From Fibrobacter sp. UWH6 (GTDB lineage: Bacteria > Fibrobacterota > Fibrobacteria > Fibrobacterales > Fibrobacteraceae): DNA of 64,000 nt. The stretch's first letter is position 1, and each line of letters opens with the position of its first letter. The notes beneath the pieces were generated by a model, which made no database searches, was not told the DNA's origin, and was given only the letters and a program-made list of their open reading frames with translations. The translations under genes and the position numbers were made by a program. Positions 9,727 to 17,436 of this stretch are shown piece by piece. The stretch lies in contig NZ_FRAX01000004.1 of NCBI RefSeq assembly GCF_900142465.1, forward strand, positions 62,001 through 126,000. The letters run 5' to 3'.

Positions 9727-11085
9727 ATGAAACGAAAAATTCTTGACGAACTTTTGCAATGGAAGAATCGCAACGACCGAAAACCGCTCATACTGCGGGG
9801 TGTTCGCCAATGCGGAAAAACGTGGGCATTAAAGGAATTTGGCCGCACCTGCTTTGAAAACGTAGCCTATTTCAACTTCGATTTTGATCAAAACCTCGCT
9901 TCTGTTTTCGAAAGCACAAAGGATCCCAAGCGCTTGATTCCGCAACTTTCCCTGTTGAGCGGAGTCCCCATAGAACCGCAAAAAACGCTCATTGTATTTG
10001 ATGAAATCCAATGCTGCGGCAAGGCGCTGAATAGCCTCAAATATTTTTGCGAAGACGCTCCGGAATATGCGGTGGCAAGTGCAGGCTCGTTGCTCGGAGT
10101 ATCGCTTTCGAAAGATGGATTCCCTGTTGGGAAGGTTCAGTTCCTGGATGCCTATCCCATGGATTTCGAAGAGTTTCTGACTGCATCAGGTGCAGAGAAC
10201 TTTGCATATTACATGCAGACCATTGACTCTCTAGAAAATATTCCGCTTGCATTTGCAGCCCCGCTCGAAGAAAAACTCAAGCAGTATTTTGTAAGCGGGG
10301 GAATGCCAGGCGTTGTCAAAAACTTTGTTCGAAATTACGATTCCATCCAGGCGGAATACGGGCTTGATGAATTAAACGATTCTTACGAACGTGATTTTGC
10401 ACGCCATGCCGATCGCGGTGATTTTCCCAAAATATCCTTAATCTGGAAATCCGTTCCGTCACAGCTTGCGCGTGAAAACAAGAAGTTCTTGTATAGTGCG
10501 GCAAAACCCGGAGCCCGCGCCCGCGAATACGAGAATGCACTGATGTGGCTGGTAAATGCTGGCCTTGCGTACAAAGTAGCCCGTATCAAGAAGCCGGGAA
10601 TACCCTTGTTGGCGTACGAAGATTTGTCCGCCTTCAAAATCTATATGGCCGATGTAGGCCTATTGCGCAGACTTTCGGGTATGACTCCGCAAACCGTCAT
10701 CTTAGGCGATGCACTCTACACTGAATTCCACGGAGCTTTTGCCGAAAACTATGTGCTGCAGGTGCTACGCAAACAATACGGCAAAAATATATTCTACTGG
10801 ACCGATGAAAATTCAAGATACGAAGTGGACTTCATCATCCAACACGAAAACCTCATTATCCCGGTAGAAGTGAAGTCCGGTAAAAACATCGTTTCGACCA
10901 GCATGAAAAACTACGCGAGTCGTTTTGATGATATCACAAAACTACGCGTCCGCTTCTCCATGAAAAACCTGGCCCTCGACGAGAACGTTCTGAACATCCC
11001 GCTTTATCTCGCCGACCAGGCGAAGCGCCTCATTGGACTGGCCGCTGAGAAACTCGATATGAAAAGTGAGGTCGCATCGCCTTGA
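9727..11085 (+). CDS. AAA ATPase with DUF4143 C-terminal domain
   Basis: 452 residues. Walker A is GVRQCGKT (residues 25-32) and Walker B ends in FDE (Asp92-Glu93). The C-terminal half is DUF4143, including 'EVDFIIQ' and 'PVEVKSG', which resemble the D-x-n-ExK core of PD-(D/E)xK nucleases. Such proteins are abundant, often duplicated and horizontally moved; their role is unknown, though some have been linked to defence or to toxin-like behaviour. Here it sits between hsdM and hsdS. Its lower codon bias and A/T-richness compared with hsdM suggest it inserted into the restriction locus rather than being an integral subunit. Confidence 0.85.
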   Translation: MKRKILDELLQWKNRNDRKPLILRGVRQCGKTWALKEFGRTCFENVAYFNFDFDQNLASVFESTKDPKRLIPQLSLLSGVPIEPQKTLIVFDEIQCCGKALNSLKYFCEDAPEYAVASAGSLLGVSLSKDGFPVGKVQFLDAYPMDFEEFLTASGAENFAYYMQTIDSLENIPLAFAAPLEEKLKQYFVSGGMPGVVKNFVRNYDSIQAEYGLDELNDSYERDFARHADRGDFPKISLIWKSVPSQLARENKKFLYSAAKPGARAREYENALMWLVNAGLAYKVARIKKPGIPLLAYEDLSAFKIYMADVGLLRRLSGMTPQTVILGDALYTEFHGAFAENYVLQVLRKQYGKNIFYWTDENSRYEVDFIIQHENLIIPVEVKSGKNIVSTSMKNYASRFDDITKLRVRFSMKNLALDENVLNIPLYLADQAKRLIGLAAEKLDMKSEVASP

Positions 11086-11116
11086 GGTATAAAGTGAAGC
11101 AGATGTGTCTCTTGGA

Positions 11117-11197
11117 GTCATTCTGAACGAAGTCGATATAGAATTGTTGGAACTTTAGTTCCTTGCAATTCTAAGGTTTGAAGGAACAGGATCTAGA
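11117..11197 (+). repeat. Palindromic repeat element related to the copies inside cobA-hemD
   Basis: It begins GTCATTCTGA and ends GATCTAG, like the 96-bp elements at 52981 and 53785, and it has the same core GAACTTTAGTTC. Here the core is nested in a longer hairpin: AGAATTG..GGAAC (11140-11153) pairs with GTTCC..CAATTCT. It lies between the AAA gene and hsdS. Confidence 0.65.
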
Positions 11198-11219
11198 AAG
11201 TATTTATATTGAATAGTAT

Positions 11220-12341
11220 ATGAGTGAATGGAAAGAATGTTTATTGGGCGACTTTATTGAGTTGCATAGGGGATATGACTTAACAAAAACATCCATTGTT
11301 AAAGGACCGTATCCTGTTGTTTGCTCAACTTCTATCATGGGATATCATAATGAATTTAAAGTGAAAGGTCCAGGGGTTGTGATAGGTCGTTCAGGAACAT
11401 TGGGTGAAGTTCAGTATGTTGAATCCGACTATTGGCCTCATAATACATCACTTTATGTTTCCGATTTTAAGGGAAATGATCCGAAATTTGTTAAGTATTT
11501 TCTTCAACGTTTTGGAACGGGAAATGTCGGTAGTGGTTCAGCAGTTCCCACATTGAATAGAAATCATATACAAGCATTGAAGATAAAGGTTCCCCCGCTT
11601 GCAGATCAGCAACGAATCGCCGGCATCCTCTCCGCCCTTGACGACAAAATCGAACTCAACAATAAGATAAACGATAATTTAGAGAAACAAGCCCAAGCCC
11701 TCTTCAAAAACTGGTTCATCGACTACGCCCCCTTCGGCGGTGTAATGCCTGATGATTGGATAGAAGGAAAACTTGGTGATTTCGTTGAAATCAAAAGAGG
11801 TGGCTCGCCCCGTCCCATTCAAGAATATTTGTCCGATTCAGGTTATCGCTGGTTGAAAATATCTGATGTAACCTCTTTGAATTCTCCGTTCATTCTTGAA
11901 ATCGCAGAATATATTAAGGAAACGGGTCTTAATAAAACTGTTTTCTTGAAGGCGGGATCTTTGGTATTGTCAAATAGTGCCACGCCAGGAATTCCTAAAA
12001 TTTTAGATTTAGATTCCTGCATTCATGATGGATGGCTTTATTTTCCACAATCAAAACTTACAAACGAATTTTTATATCTCTTCTTTAAAGAAATACGCAA
12101 GGATCTTGTCAACTTAGGGAATGGCAGTATTTTTACCAATCTCAAGACCGAAATTCTAAAAAATTTTGAAATTACTTTACCCTCACAAAAAATTTTAGAT
12201 GACTTCCAAAAAATTGTAGAATCTCTTTTTATTCAAATGTTGAATATTCAAAGAGAAATTCAACGCCTAACCACCCTCCGCGACACACTTCTCCCGAAGC
12301 TTATGTCCGGTGAAATGAATGTGGAAAATATCCAGATTTAG
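11220..12341 (+). CDS. hsdS: Type I restriction-modification system, specificity (S) subunit, complete expressed copy
   Basis: 373 residues with the usual two target-recognition domains (TRD1 about residues 1-130, TRD2 about 180-340). These are separated by a conserved helical region and closed by a second one ('IQRLTTLRDTLLPKLMSGE'). It fixes the two half-sites of the DNA target. The 16-base site ATAAACGATAATTTAG at 11667-11682 encodes I150-NDNL in the central helix, and the inverted site at 12346-12361 follows the stop. The C-terminal half can therefore be inverted against the TRD1 half-gene on the other strand. The final 107 bases (12255-12361) are nearly identical to the end of the silent module at 14520-14626. 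Confidence 0.93.
   Translation: MSEWKECLLGDFIELHRGYDLTKTSIVKGPYPVVCSTSIMGYHNEFKVKGPGVVIGRSGTLGEVQYVESDYWPHNTSLYVSDFKGNDPKFVKYFLQRFGTGNVGSGSAVPTLNRNHIQALKIKVPPLADQQRIAGILSALDDKIELNNKINDNLEKQAQALFKNWFIDYAPFGGVMPDDWIEGKLGDFVEIKRGGSPRPIQEYLSDSGYRWLKISDVTSLNSPFILEIAEYIKETGLNKTVFLKAGSLVLSNSATPGIPKILDLDSCIHDGWLYFPQSKLTNEFLYLFFKEIRKDLVNLGNGSIFTNLKTEILKNFEITLPSQKILDDFQKIVESLFIQMLNIQREIQRLTTLRDTLLPKLMSGEMNVENIQI
11667..11682 (+). repeat. hsdS inversion site A
   Basis: ATAAACGATAATTTAG inside hsdS codons 150-155. Homology with site C extends to the right for about 81 bases (11669-11749 against 13916-13996, one mismatch seen). Confidence 0.85.
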
Positions 12342-12880
12342 GCCGCTAAATTATCGTTTATTTTAGCATTCAATTCAATCTTATCGTCTAATGACGATAA
12401 GATTTTTGATATTCTTTTTTGTTCTTCAAATGGAGGAACTTGAACTGGAATCTGTTGCATGGTCTTTCCAGAAACTTCTTTGAAGGTTGTTCCGCTACCC
12501 ATACTTTCAATTAGGTCTTTATTATACAATAAAAGATAATACAGGAACATGTAATCTGTATTTTCATTCGGAATAACGCTTTTGAATCCTTGATTAGTAC
12601 ATACTTCATTTGCAGCAATCGCAACATATCCAATGGGTGCACGTGAGGTGAACAGAATGGAATTTTTAGGGAGTAGTTGAGTTGAACAGCTTTTTAAACC
12701 ATGTTCGGTAATATTACGTTCACCATGAGAAATGAAACGACTTTTGTGATTAGAAAGGTCTTTAGGCGTTATCCAAGCAATCTGGCCACCATCGTAATTA
12801 TTGGGATTTGTTGTTGATGGTGTAGCACCGCCAACAACGGTGCCGATATCTGCTATTGTACATTTTTTCCAATTATCCAT
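12338..12880 (-). CDS. Inverted hsdS half-gene encoding an alternative TRD1 module
   Basis: 180 residues equal to the N-terminal half of an HsdS: one TRD ('VVGGATPSTTNPNNYDGG' and so on) followed by the central helix 'LDDKIELNAKINDNL'. It ends Ala-Ala-stop immediately after the inverted site B (12346-12361). It overlaps the end of hsdS by 4 bases on the opposite strand and begins 5 bases after the stop of the recombinase gene, so it is probably on the recombinase transcript. An inversion A-B would fuse this TRD1 to the TRD2 of hsdS. An inversion B-C would fuse it to the silent TRD2 at 13917-14606. As it stands it could make a half-S protein, which in some systems dimerises. Confidence 0.9.
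   Translation of the reverse strand: MDNWKKCTIADIGTVVGGATPSTTNPNNYDGGQIAWITPKDLSNHKSRFISHGERNITEHGLKSCSTQLLPKNSILFTSRAPIGYVAIAANEVCTNQGFKSVIPNENTDYMFLYYLLLYNKDLIESMGSGTTFKEVSGKTMQQIPVQVPPFEEQKRISKILSSLDDKIELNAKINDNLAA
12346..12361 (-). repeat. hsdS inversion site B (inverted)
   Basis: CTAAATTATCGTTTAT, the exact reverse complement of site A, at the junction of hsdS and the inverted half-gene. Confidence 0.85.
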
Positions 12881-12885
12881 AATAA

Positions 12886-13881
12886 TTATCCAATATATTT
12901 CTTGTGCGCAAGTTTCACATTTGATTGTTTCACCATAGCGTATTGCAATGTTGTGTCGATGCGTTGGTGTCCTAAAAAGCGTTGCAGTTGCTCAATAGGC
13001 ATTCCTTTGTCAATCGCCATTGTTGCCAGAGTTCTCCTGAATTTATGCGGATGAACTCTGTTGATGTCGAGTTGCCTTCCGAATTTTCGCAGACGACTTT
13101 CTATGCCGCTAATAGTAATTCTTGTTGCTGGTTTTCTAAGAGAAACAAATAAAGCCTCGTTCGAATCTGTCCTACTCTCTAAATATTGCTGTAAATGCAG
13201 TTTGGTCCTCGCATCAAAATAAACTACTCGTTCCTTATTCCCCTTGCCGAAAACAATACATTCGCGCTCTGTAAAATTGATGTCTTGCTTGTTCAGCAAT
13301 ACCATTTCGCCAATACGCATGCCAGTAGAGGCAAGAGTGTCAATAACCGCAATATCCCTAGGCGTCGCACAGCTATCACGAAGTCGCTCTAGTTCTTCAT
13401 CGCTATAAGTTTCTTTAATGATTTTATCGGTTTTTACCTTGTGAATCCTGCGAATTGGACTCTTGAAAATATATTCTTCATCTTCAAGCCAAGAAAAGAA
13501 ACTAGAGAAAATGCGCCTGATATTATCGATTGTAACCTTGCTGGAATTTTTACGCTGTTGGTAGCTGGTCAGGTATTGTCTAACATCGTCTGTAGAAATT
13601 TTCTTGATGTTCTTTGATATGCCGAGAATGAAATCCTGGATGGTCTTTTGATAATATTGCAAGGTTTTCTCGGAACAGCCCTCGATTCTCTTCGCTGCAA
13701 TAAACGCTTTTACCAACTGTTGATCAAGATTCTCGTTAAAAGATGTCTCACTTTGCTGATTTGACAAAATTTCAACAGAACTGAATGCAGAATCTAATGC
13801 GTTACTCAAAATCTCAAGCTGAGCATTGTCCAAAGAATTCAACATATCCTGCATAATTTGATCTTTTATCACTTTTTTCAT
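12886..13881 (-). CDS. Tyrosine recombinase, probable hsdS invertase
   Basis: 331 residues. There is an N-terminal SAM-like core-binding domain (about 60-160), then the catalytic domain: the Arg of 'STGMRIGE', the box 'HPHKFRRTLAT' (His-x-x-Arg), 'LGHQRIDTT' and the nucleophile Tyr314. All expected catalytic residues are present. The gene lies between the inverted TRD1 half-gene and the silent TRD2 half-gene, within the outer pair of 14-16 bp sites. This is the arrangement of dedicated hsdS recombinases (such as those of streptococcal inverting type I loci). The inferred role is strand exchange at sites A-D. It is not a phage integrase by context, as no phage genes are present. Confidence 0.9.
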   Translation of the reverse strand: MKKVIKDQIMQDMLNSLDNAQLEILSNALDSAFSSVEILSNQQSETSFNENLDQQLVKAFIAAKRIEGCSEKTLQYYQKTIQDFILGISKNIKKISTDDVRQYLTSYQQRKNSSKVTIDNIRRIFSSFFSWLEDEEYIFKSPIRRIHKVKTDKIIKETYSDEELERLRDSCATPRDIAVIDTLASTGMRIGEMVLLNKQDINFTERECIVFGKGNKERVVYFDARTKLHLQQYLESRTDSNEALFVSLRKPATRITISGIESRLRKFGRQLDINRVHPHKFRRTLATMAIDKGMPIEQLQRFLGHQRIDTTLQYAMVKQSNVKLAHKKYIG

Positions 13882-13913
13882 AAATATAACTCCTTGATTT
13901 GTGCCATATTTAA

Positions 13914-14606
13914 GAAAACGATAATTTAGAGAAACAAGCCCAAGCTCTCTTCAAAAACTGGTTCATCGACTACGCCCCCTTCGGCGGTGTAATGCCAGAA
14001 GATTGGAGAGAAGTTTCCTTGAGAGAATGTTGTTCTTCAATTACTGATGGTGTTCATAACACTGTTGTTGATGATTCTAATGGGGATTGTCTCTTGCTGA
14101 GCTGTAAAAATATTAAGGGTGGGGTTCTGTCAATTGGTTCTGATGAACGTAAGATTAATCGAGAAACGTTTGATAAACTTAGAAAACGAACAAAACTAGC
14201 TAAGGGCGATATTCTGCTTTCATCCGTAGGAACTGTTGGAGAAATGCTCTTGTTGAAAACAGAACCAGAAAATATAGAGTTTCAGCGAAGTGTTGCGATT
14301 ATCAAGCCAAATTATGATGTTATAAGCTCTGAGTTCTTGTACAATTCATTGAACTTGCAGAAAGAAATGGTTACAAATGCAGCTCATGGTGCCGTTCAGC
14401 AATGTCTCTTTTTGTCTGACATTGGCGACTTCAAAACAATATTGCCGACATCAGATTATATGGAAAAATACACAGTAATTATTTCTCCATATTACGAACA
14501 AATCTCAAAAAATCAACAAGAAATTCAACGCCTAACCACCCTCCGCGACACCCTTCTCCCAAAACTCATGTCCGGCGAAATAGATGTGGAAAATATCCAG
14601 ATTTAG
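13914..14606 (+). pseudogene. Silent hsdS half-gene, alternative TRD2 module
   Basis: An open frame follows a TAA at 13911-13913 and starts directly in site C (AAC GAT AAT TTA GAG AAA). It reproduces the central region of hsdS ('EKQAQALFKNWFIDYAPFGG') and continues with a TRD unrelated to the expressed TRD2 ('WREVSLRECCSSITDGVHN'). It closes with the same C-terminal helix and last 107 bases as hsdS. There is no start signal of its own (the internal ATG 13992 encodes the Met of GGVMPEDW). I therefore read it as a donor cassette that becomes expressed only after recombination at site C. Confidence 0.88.
13916..13929 (+). repeat. hsdS inversion site C
   Basis: AAACGATAATTTAG, 14 bases shared with site A. 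The two preceding bases differ, which places the left border of the conserved site. Confidence 0.8.
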
Positions 14607-14610
14607 GCTG

Positions 14611-14626
14611 CTAAATTATCGTTTAT
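14611..14626 (-). repeat. hsdS inversion site D (inverted)
   Basis: CTAAATTATCGTTTAT immediately after the silent TRD2 module, identical to site B. Confidence 0.82.
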
Positions 14627-15060
14627 TGTTCAACAAGAATCTTAAACAAGACCCTAAAAGTTGTCGAACTATTTTTTGTACAAATTGAATATGTCGGACC
14701 ATAGTAATGCGACCGGAGTAATGGAAATCGGTTCCTTGGAAAAGCCACCATTCTTGTTTATGAAATTTGCTTACGGCTGAATAAAATTTGTTTCTTTCAT
14801 TCGCATATACATTGTGTCTTTTAATACGTTTGGTAGCGCTTCTTTCGCACGAATAGGCTTATGAAATCCCGCACGAATACAATGCACTGAATTTAAAGAA
14901 ATAAATGATTTTGGAATAGGAGGCTCTACAGGTTGAGAATGGTGTTTTTTTCTGGATTGGCGGCTCCACCGCACCGGAATATTCAATATTTCAAAAAGTC
15001 AAAACATCATTAGGAATGATATGACTTGTTGTAATATAGAATGTTGCATCCCATCAAATA
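14627..15060. other. Gap downstream of the hsdS array; one weak 71-codon frame
   Basis: The only notable open frame is on the minus strand (14771-14986), with A/T-rich codons, no clear RBS and no recognised family. It could be a gene remnant. No repeat or mobile-element ends were seen. Confidence 0.3.
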
Positions 15061-15094
15061 AAAAAAGAGTTCCTCGAAAAAGAAACTCTTTTTG
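15061..15094. terminator. Bidirectional terminator hairpin
   Basis: AAAAAGAGTT pairs with the later AACTCTTTTT around TCCTCGAAAAAGA. A/T tracts on both sides suit both strands. It lies 22 bases past the stop of the TIR-like gene. Confidence 0.7.
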
Positions 15095-15115
15095 TGCTGA
15101 TCACCCAAAAAAACT

Positions 15116-16195
15116 TTAACTATTTTGTTGGAATAATTTTTTCCAGCCGGGAAAATGAATCTCATCAGCAATCATATCTAGTAGATCGTCAATAGATCCT
15201 GTTTTTGGAGTGTAATTGTTGAGTTTTGCGTTTAAAAGGTAGGTGAATCCTTCAAAGTATTTGTTTTGAAATAAATAACATACTCCTAAAAAATAATAAG
15301 CTGAATGTTTTAATGCGTCTTTTTCGTTAAGTAGAAGTTTGAACGCATCTATTGCGTCGCTAATCTTTTTTTGTCTGAAGAAAGAAAGAGCTTTTGTTTT
15401 TTTGCTGTATGGATCTAATTTAGCATTGTCAATTTTTTGGATTTCTTCATCTTTTCCATTTTTAAACAGCTCCCACACATATTTGCGGGGCAAGTTTTCG
15501 GTTTTGCTTGAAGATGTGCAATCGTCTGAAGCTGATTTGTCAAGGATAGGGTTTTTAGAATCTTTTTCAGAAATTGCGTTGTTTGATTTCCGAGAAATTG
15601 ATTCCTCAGGGTCTTCAGAATTTTCACAATCTTGATTTTGTATGGTTGTTTGAATTCTCTGTTCTTTGCTTGTTTGAATTGGATTTTCGTCAAGATAATT
15701 TTTTAATTGCTCTTCTAAATCATCCATATCGAAACGGTTGTATTTTAAAATGAATAAGTCAGAACAATCTGAAAGAGCTGTGTATATATCAAGTTTTGGA
15801 TTGATAATGGTATATTTTTCTCCATTAATCGCCGGAACAGATAAAGGGTCTGGATACAAGTTCCTTACTAAAATTGTAGCATCCTTTTCGCATAAACAAA
15901 GAATTTTTTTGTTTTCAAGTGCCGCAGCGTACCCCATTTCGTAAACAACATTTGGTCGTAGGCCATCAAGTAATACAATGATTAAATTGGCATCTTTAAT
16001 TTGTTTTTGAAAGTTTCGTCTAATCGTATCGTCCGCTTTAAATGAGTTCGCATCATAGTTTATTTCAATATCTGCTGATTCAAAGGTTTTTTTTATGGTC
16101 TTTATAGTTGAGTTGATATACTCAATTCCATCGCAAATAGGGTGATAGAGCGATGCTTTTTCGTTATTCCATGCGTGAACAATAAATGCTTTCAT
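15116..16195 (-). CDS. TIR-like / nucleoside-deoxyribosyltransferase-fold protein with TPR-like C-terminus
   Basis: 359 residues. The N-terminal 150 residues have the order of a TIR-like NAD/nucleotide-binding fold: strand 'MKAFIVHAW', a helix, 'ANLIIVLLDGLRPNVVYEMGYAAALENKKILCL'-type strand-loop-helix with a conserved Asn82 and Glu86, the position of the catalytic Glu in this superfamily. A charged Ser/Glu/Asn-rich linker (about 175-235) leads to a helical repeat region resembling TPRs ('YYFLGVCYLFQNKYFEG'). In a defence island this layout (sensor repeats plus TIR-like effector) suggests an abortive-infection NADase or nucleotide hydrolase. That is inference. The domain is not a canonical TIR and could be a 2-deoxyribosyltransferase-like binder. 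Confidence 0.7.
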   Translation of the reverse strand: MKAFIVHAWNNEKASLYHPICDGIEYINSTIKTIKKTFESADIEINYDANSFKADDTIRRNFQKQIKDANLIIVLLDGLRPNVVYEMGYAAALENKKILCLCEKDATILVRNLYPDPLSVPAINGEKYTIINPKLDIYTALSDCSDLFILKYNRFDMDDLEEQLKNYLDENPIQTSKEQRIQTTIQNQDCENSEDPEESISRKSNNAISEKDSKNPILDKSASDDCTSSSKTENLPRKYVWELFKNGKDEEIQKIDNAKLDPYSKKTKALSFFRQKKISDAIDAFKLLLNEKDALKHSAYYFLGVCYLFQNKYFEGFTYLLNAKLNNYTPKTGSIDDLLDMIADEIHFPGWKKLFQQNS

Positions 16196-16342
16196 TTTGT
16201 TAATCCTTTAAAATATTTTTATTAAATATATATTTTTTTTTTTTTACGCTTTCTAAAGGAAAAGAACAAGGGTCTTATACAGATTTATACTGTAAATTGG
16301 CGATAGAGAAAAAGAATTAAAAAAAATATTCAAAAATAAAAA

Positions 16343-16717
16343 ATGTCCACCATCCTTCTTTCCATCCATCCCGAATACGTTCGGCAAATCCTCGCCGGTT
16401 CAAAGAAGTTCGAGTTCCGTCGCAACGTGGCCAAGCGCCATGTGGACCGGATTCTCATTTACTCAACTTCGCCGGAAATGAAGGTCGTGGGCTCGGTTTC
16501 CGTTCTGGGCGTGCTGAAGGATACCCCCAAAAAGCTTTGGCAAAAGACGAAGGACTTCTCCGGAATTTCCCATGGCAAGTATATGGAATACTTCTCGAAG
16601 CGGGAATTCGCCTATGCGTACCAGCTGGGCGAAGTGACGATGTTCAAAGAGCCCAAAAGCCTTTCCGACTACGGAATCACCACCGCCCCGCAGTCCTTTG
16701 CATATATTGACGCGTAA
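16343..16717 (+). CDS. ASCH domain protein
   Basis: 124 residues comprising a single ASCH domain. The family hallmark is at the N-terminus, 'LLSIHPEYVRQILAGSKKFEFRR' in short segments: a strand, then K-x-x-E-x-R. Predicted roles of ASCH proteins are RNA or modified-nucleotide binding, related to PUA/EVE folds that recognise modified bases. EVE/ASCH-like genes are enriched near restriction systems, which fits this location. It is divergent from the TIR-like gene and convergent with the TOPRIM gene (2 bases apart at the 3' ends). Confidence 0.82.
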   Translation: MSTILLSIHPEYVRQILAGSKKFEFRRNVAKRHVDRILIYSTSPEMKVVGSVSVLGVLKDTPKKLWQKTKDFSGISHGKYMEYFSKREFAYAYQLGEVTMFKEPKSLSDYGITTAPQSFAYIDA

Positions 16718-16719
16718 AC

Positions 16720-17436
16720 CTACCCAAATACCAACCCAAAATTCGTTCGTCTTTCCAGAGAATTGCATCCAATTTGGATTTGCTTCCAGGACTCCTTATA
16801 GTTCTCAGCAAGGAGAAGTTTCGGATCTGCCTTGAATGAAAAATCGGACTTTGAAATGAAATTGACGAATTCGGGGATGTTGTCTCTGTAATGCAGGGCG
16901 AATTCCAGTGCGTCTTTTTCCTTGTCTTGGTCATTGGAATTTTGCTTGTTGTACAGCACGTGATCCAGGTTGCAAGACATATAGTAGGCGTTGTAAGGAA
17001 CCTTCCAAATGGTCGGTGCGCTAGCCAGTCTCAAAAGGTTCTTTGACTTTCTGGAATTTCGTTCAATAATGTTTTCGCGGACGGGGCAAAGGATTTTTTC
17101 CAAGGTATAGAAGGGGTAGGCAATGTCACTTTGCTCCACTTTGTCCTCGGGAATGAAAGCGCCATCTGTGTCTACTATGTGAATGATACGTTCAAAATGT
17201 TCCGGCTTTAAGCGGTTGGTGTCAGCCCATCTCTTAACAACTTCTGCGATTTTCTTTGTAATGTCTGCAGAACCGACTTTTTGACGGGTGTCCTTGTCGA
17301 ATTCCGTTGTGATGTCGCAATGCATCACATGAGTGTAAACGGAATCCTTGTTGAAATAGCGGGAAAGAATCACGCCCAGGGCCGTTTCATCGGAGGGGCC
17401 CTCTACAATGACAAACACGACCTTTTTACGAGCCAT
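16720..17436 (-). CDS. TOPRIM-domain protein (OLD/AriB/RloB-like), partner of the AAA15 ATPase
   Basis: 238 residues from ATG 17436, chosen because AGGAGG lies 5 bases upstream; longer in-frame versions lack this. The start of the domain, 'VVFVIVEGPSDE', gives the TOPRIM Glu12. The second motif 'IIHIVDTDG' gives Asp89-x-Asp91, the metal-binding pair. The gene overlaps the 3' end of the AAA15 ATPase gene by 11 bases, so the two are translationally coupled. An ATPase of this class with a separate TOPRIM nuclease is the arrangement of PARIS (AriA/AriB), RloAB and class 2 OLD/Gabija-like defence. Which of these it belongs to cannot be settled by eye. Confidence 0.75.
   Translation of the reverse strand: MARKKVVFVIVEGPSDETALGVILSRYFNKDSVYTHVMHCDITTEFDKDTRQKVGSADITKKIAEVVKRWADTNRLKPEHFERIIHIVDTDGAFIPEDKVEQSDIAYPFYTLEKILCPVRENIIERNSRKSKNLLRLASAPTIWKVPYNAYYMSCNLDHVLYNKQNSNDQDKEKDALEFALHYRDNIPEFVNFISKSDFSFKADPKLLLAENYKESWKQIQIGCNSLERRTNFGLVFG

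Noticed and set aside
12886-13881. Phage or genomic-island integrase
   Set aside because: No phage genes or tRNA attachment site nearby. Its place among the hsdS half-genes and four matching short sites supports a local invertase.
13992-14606. Independent short hsdS gene starting at ATG 13992
   Set aside because: The frame stays open upstream to site C with hsdS-like codons. The ATG encodes an internal Met conserved in the expressed hsdS, and no RBS is present.
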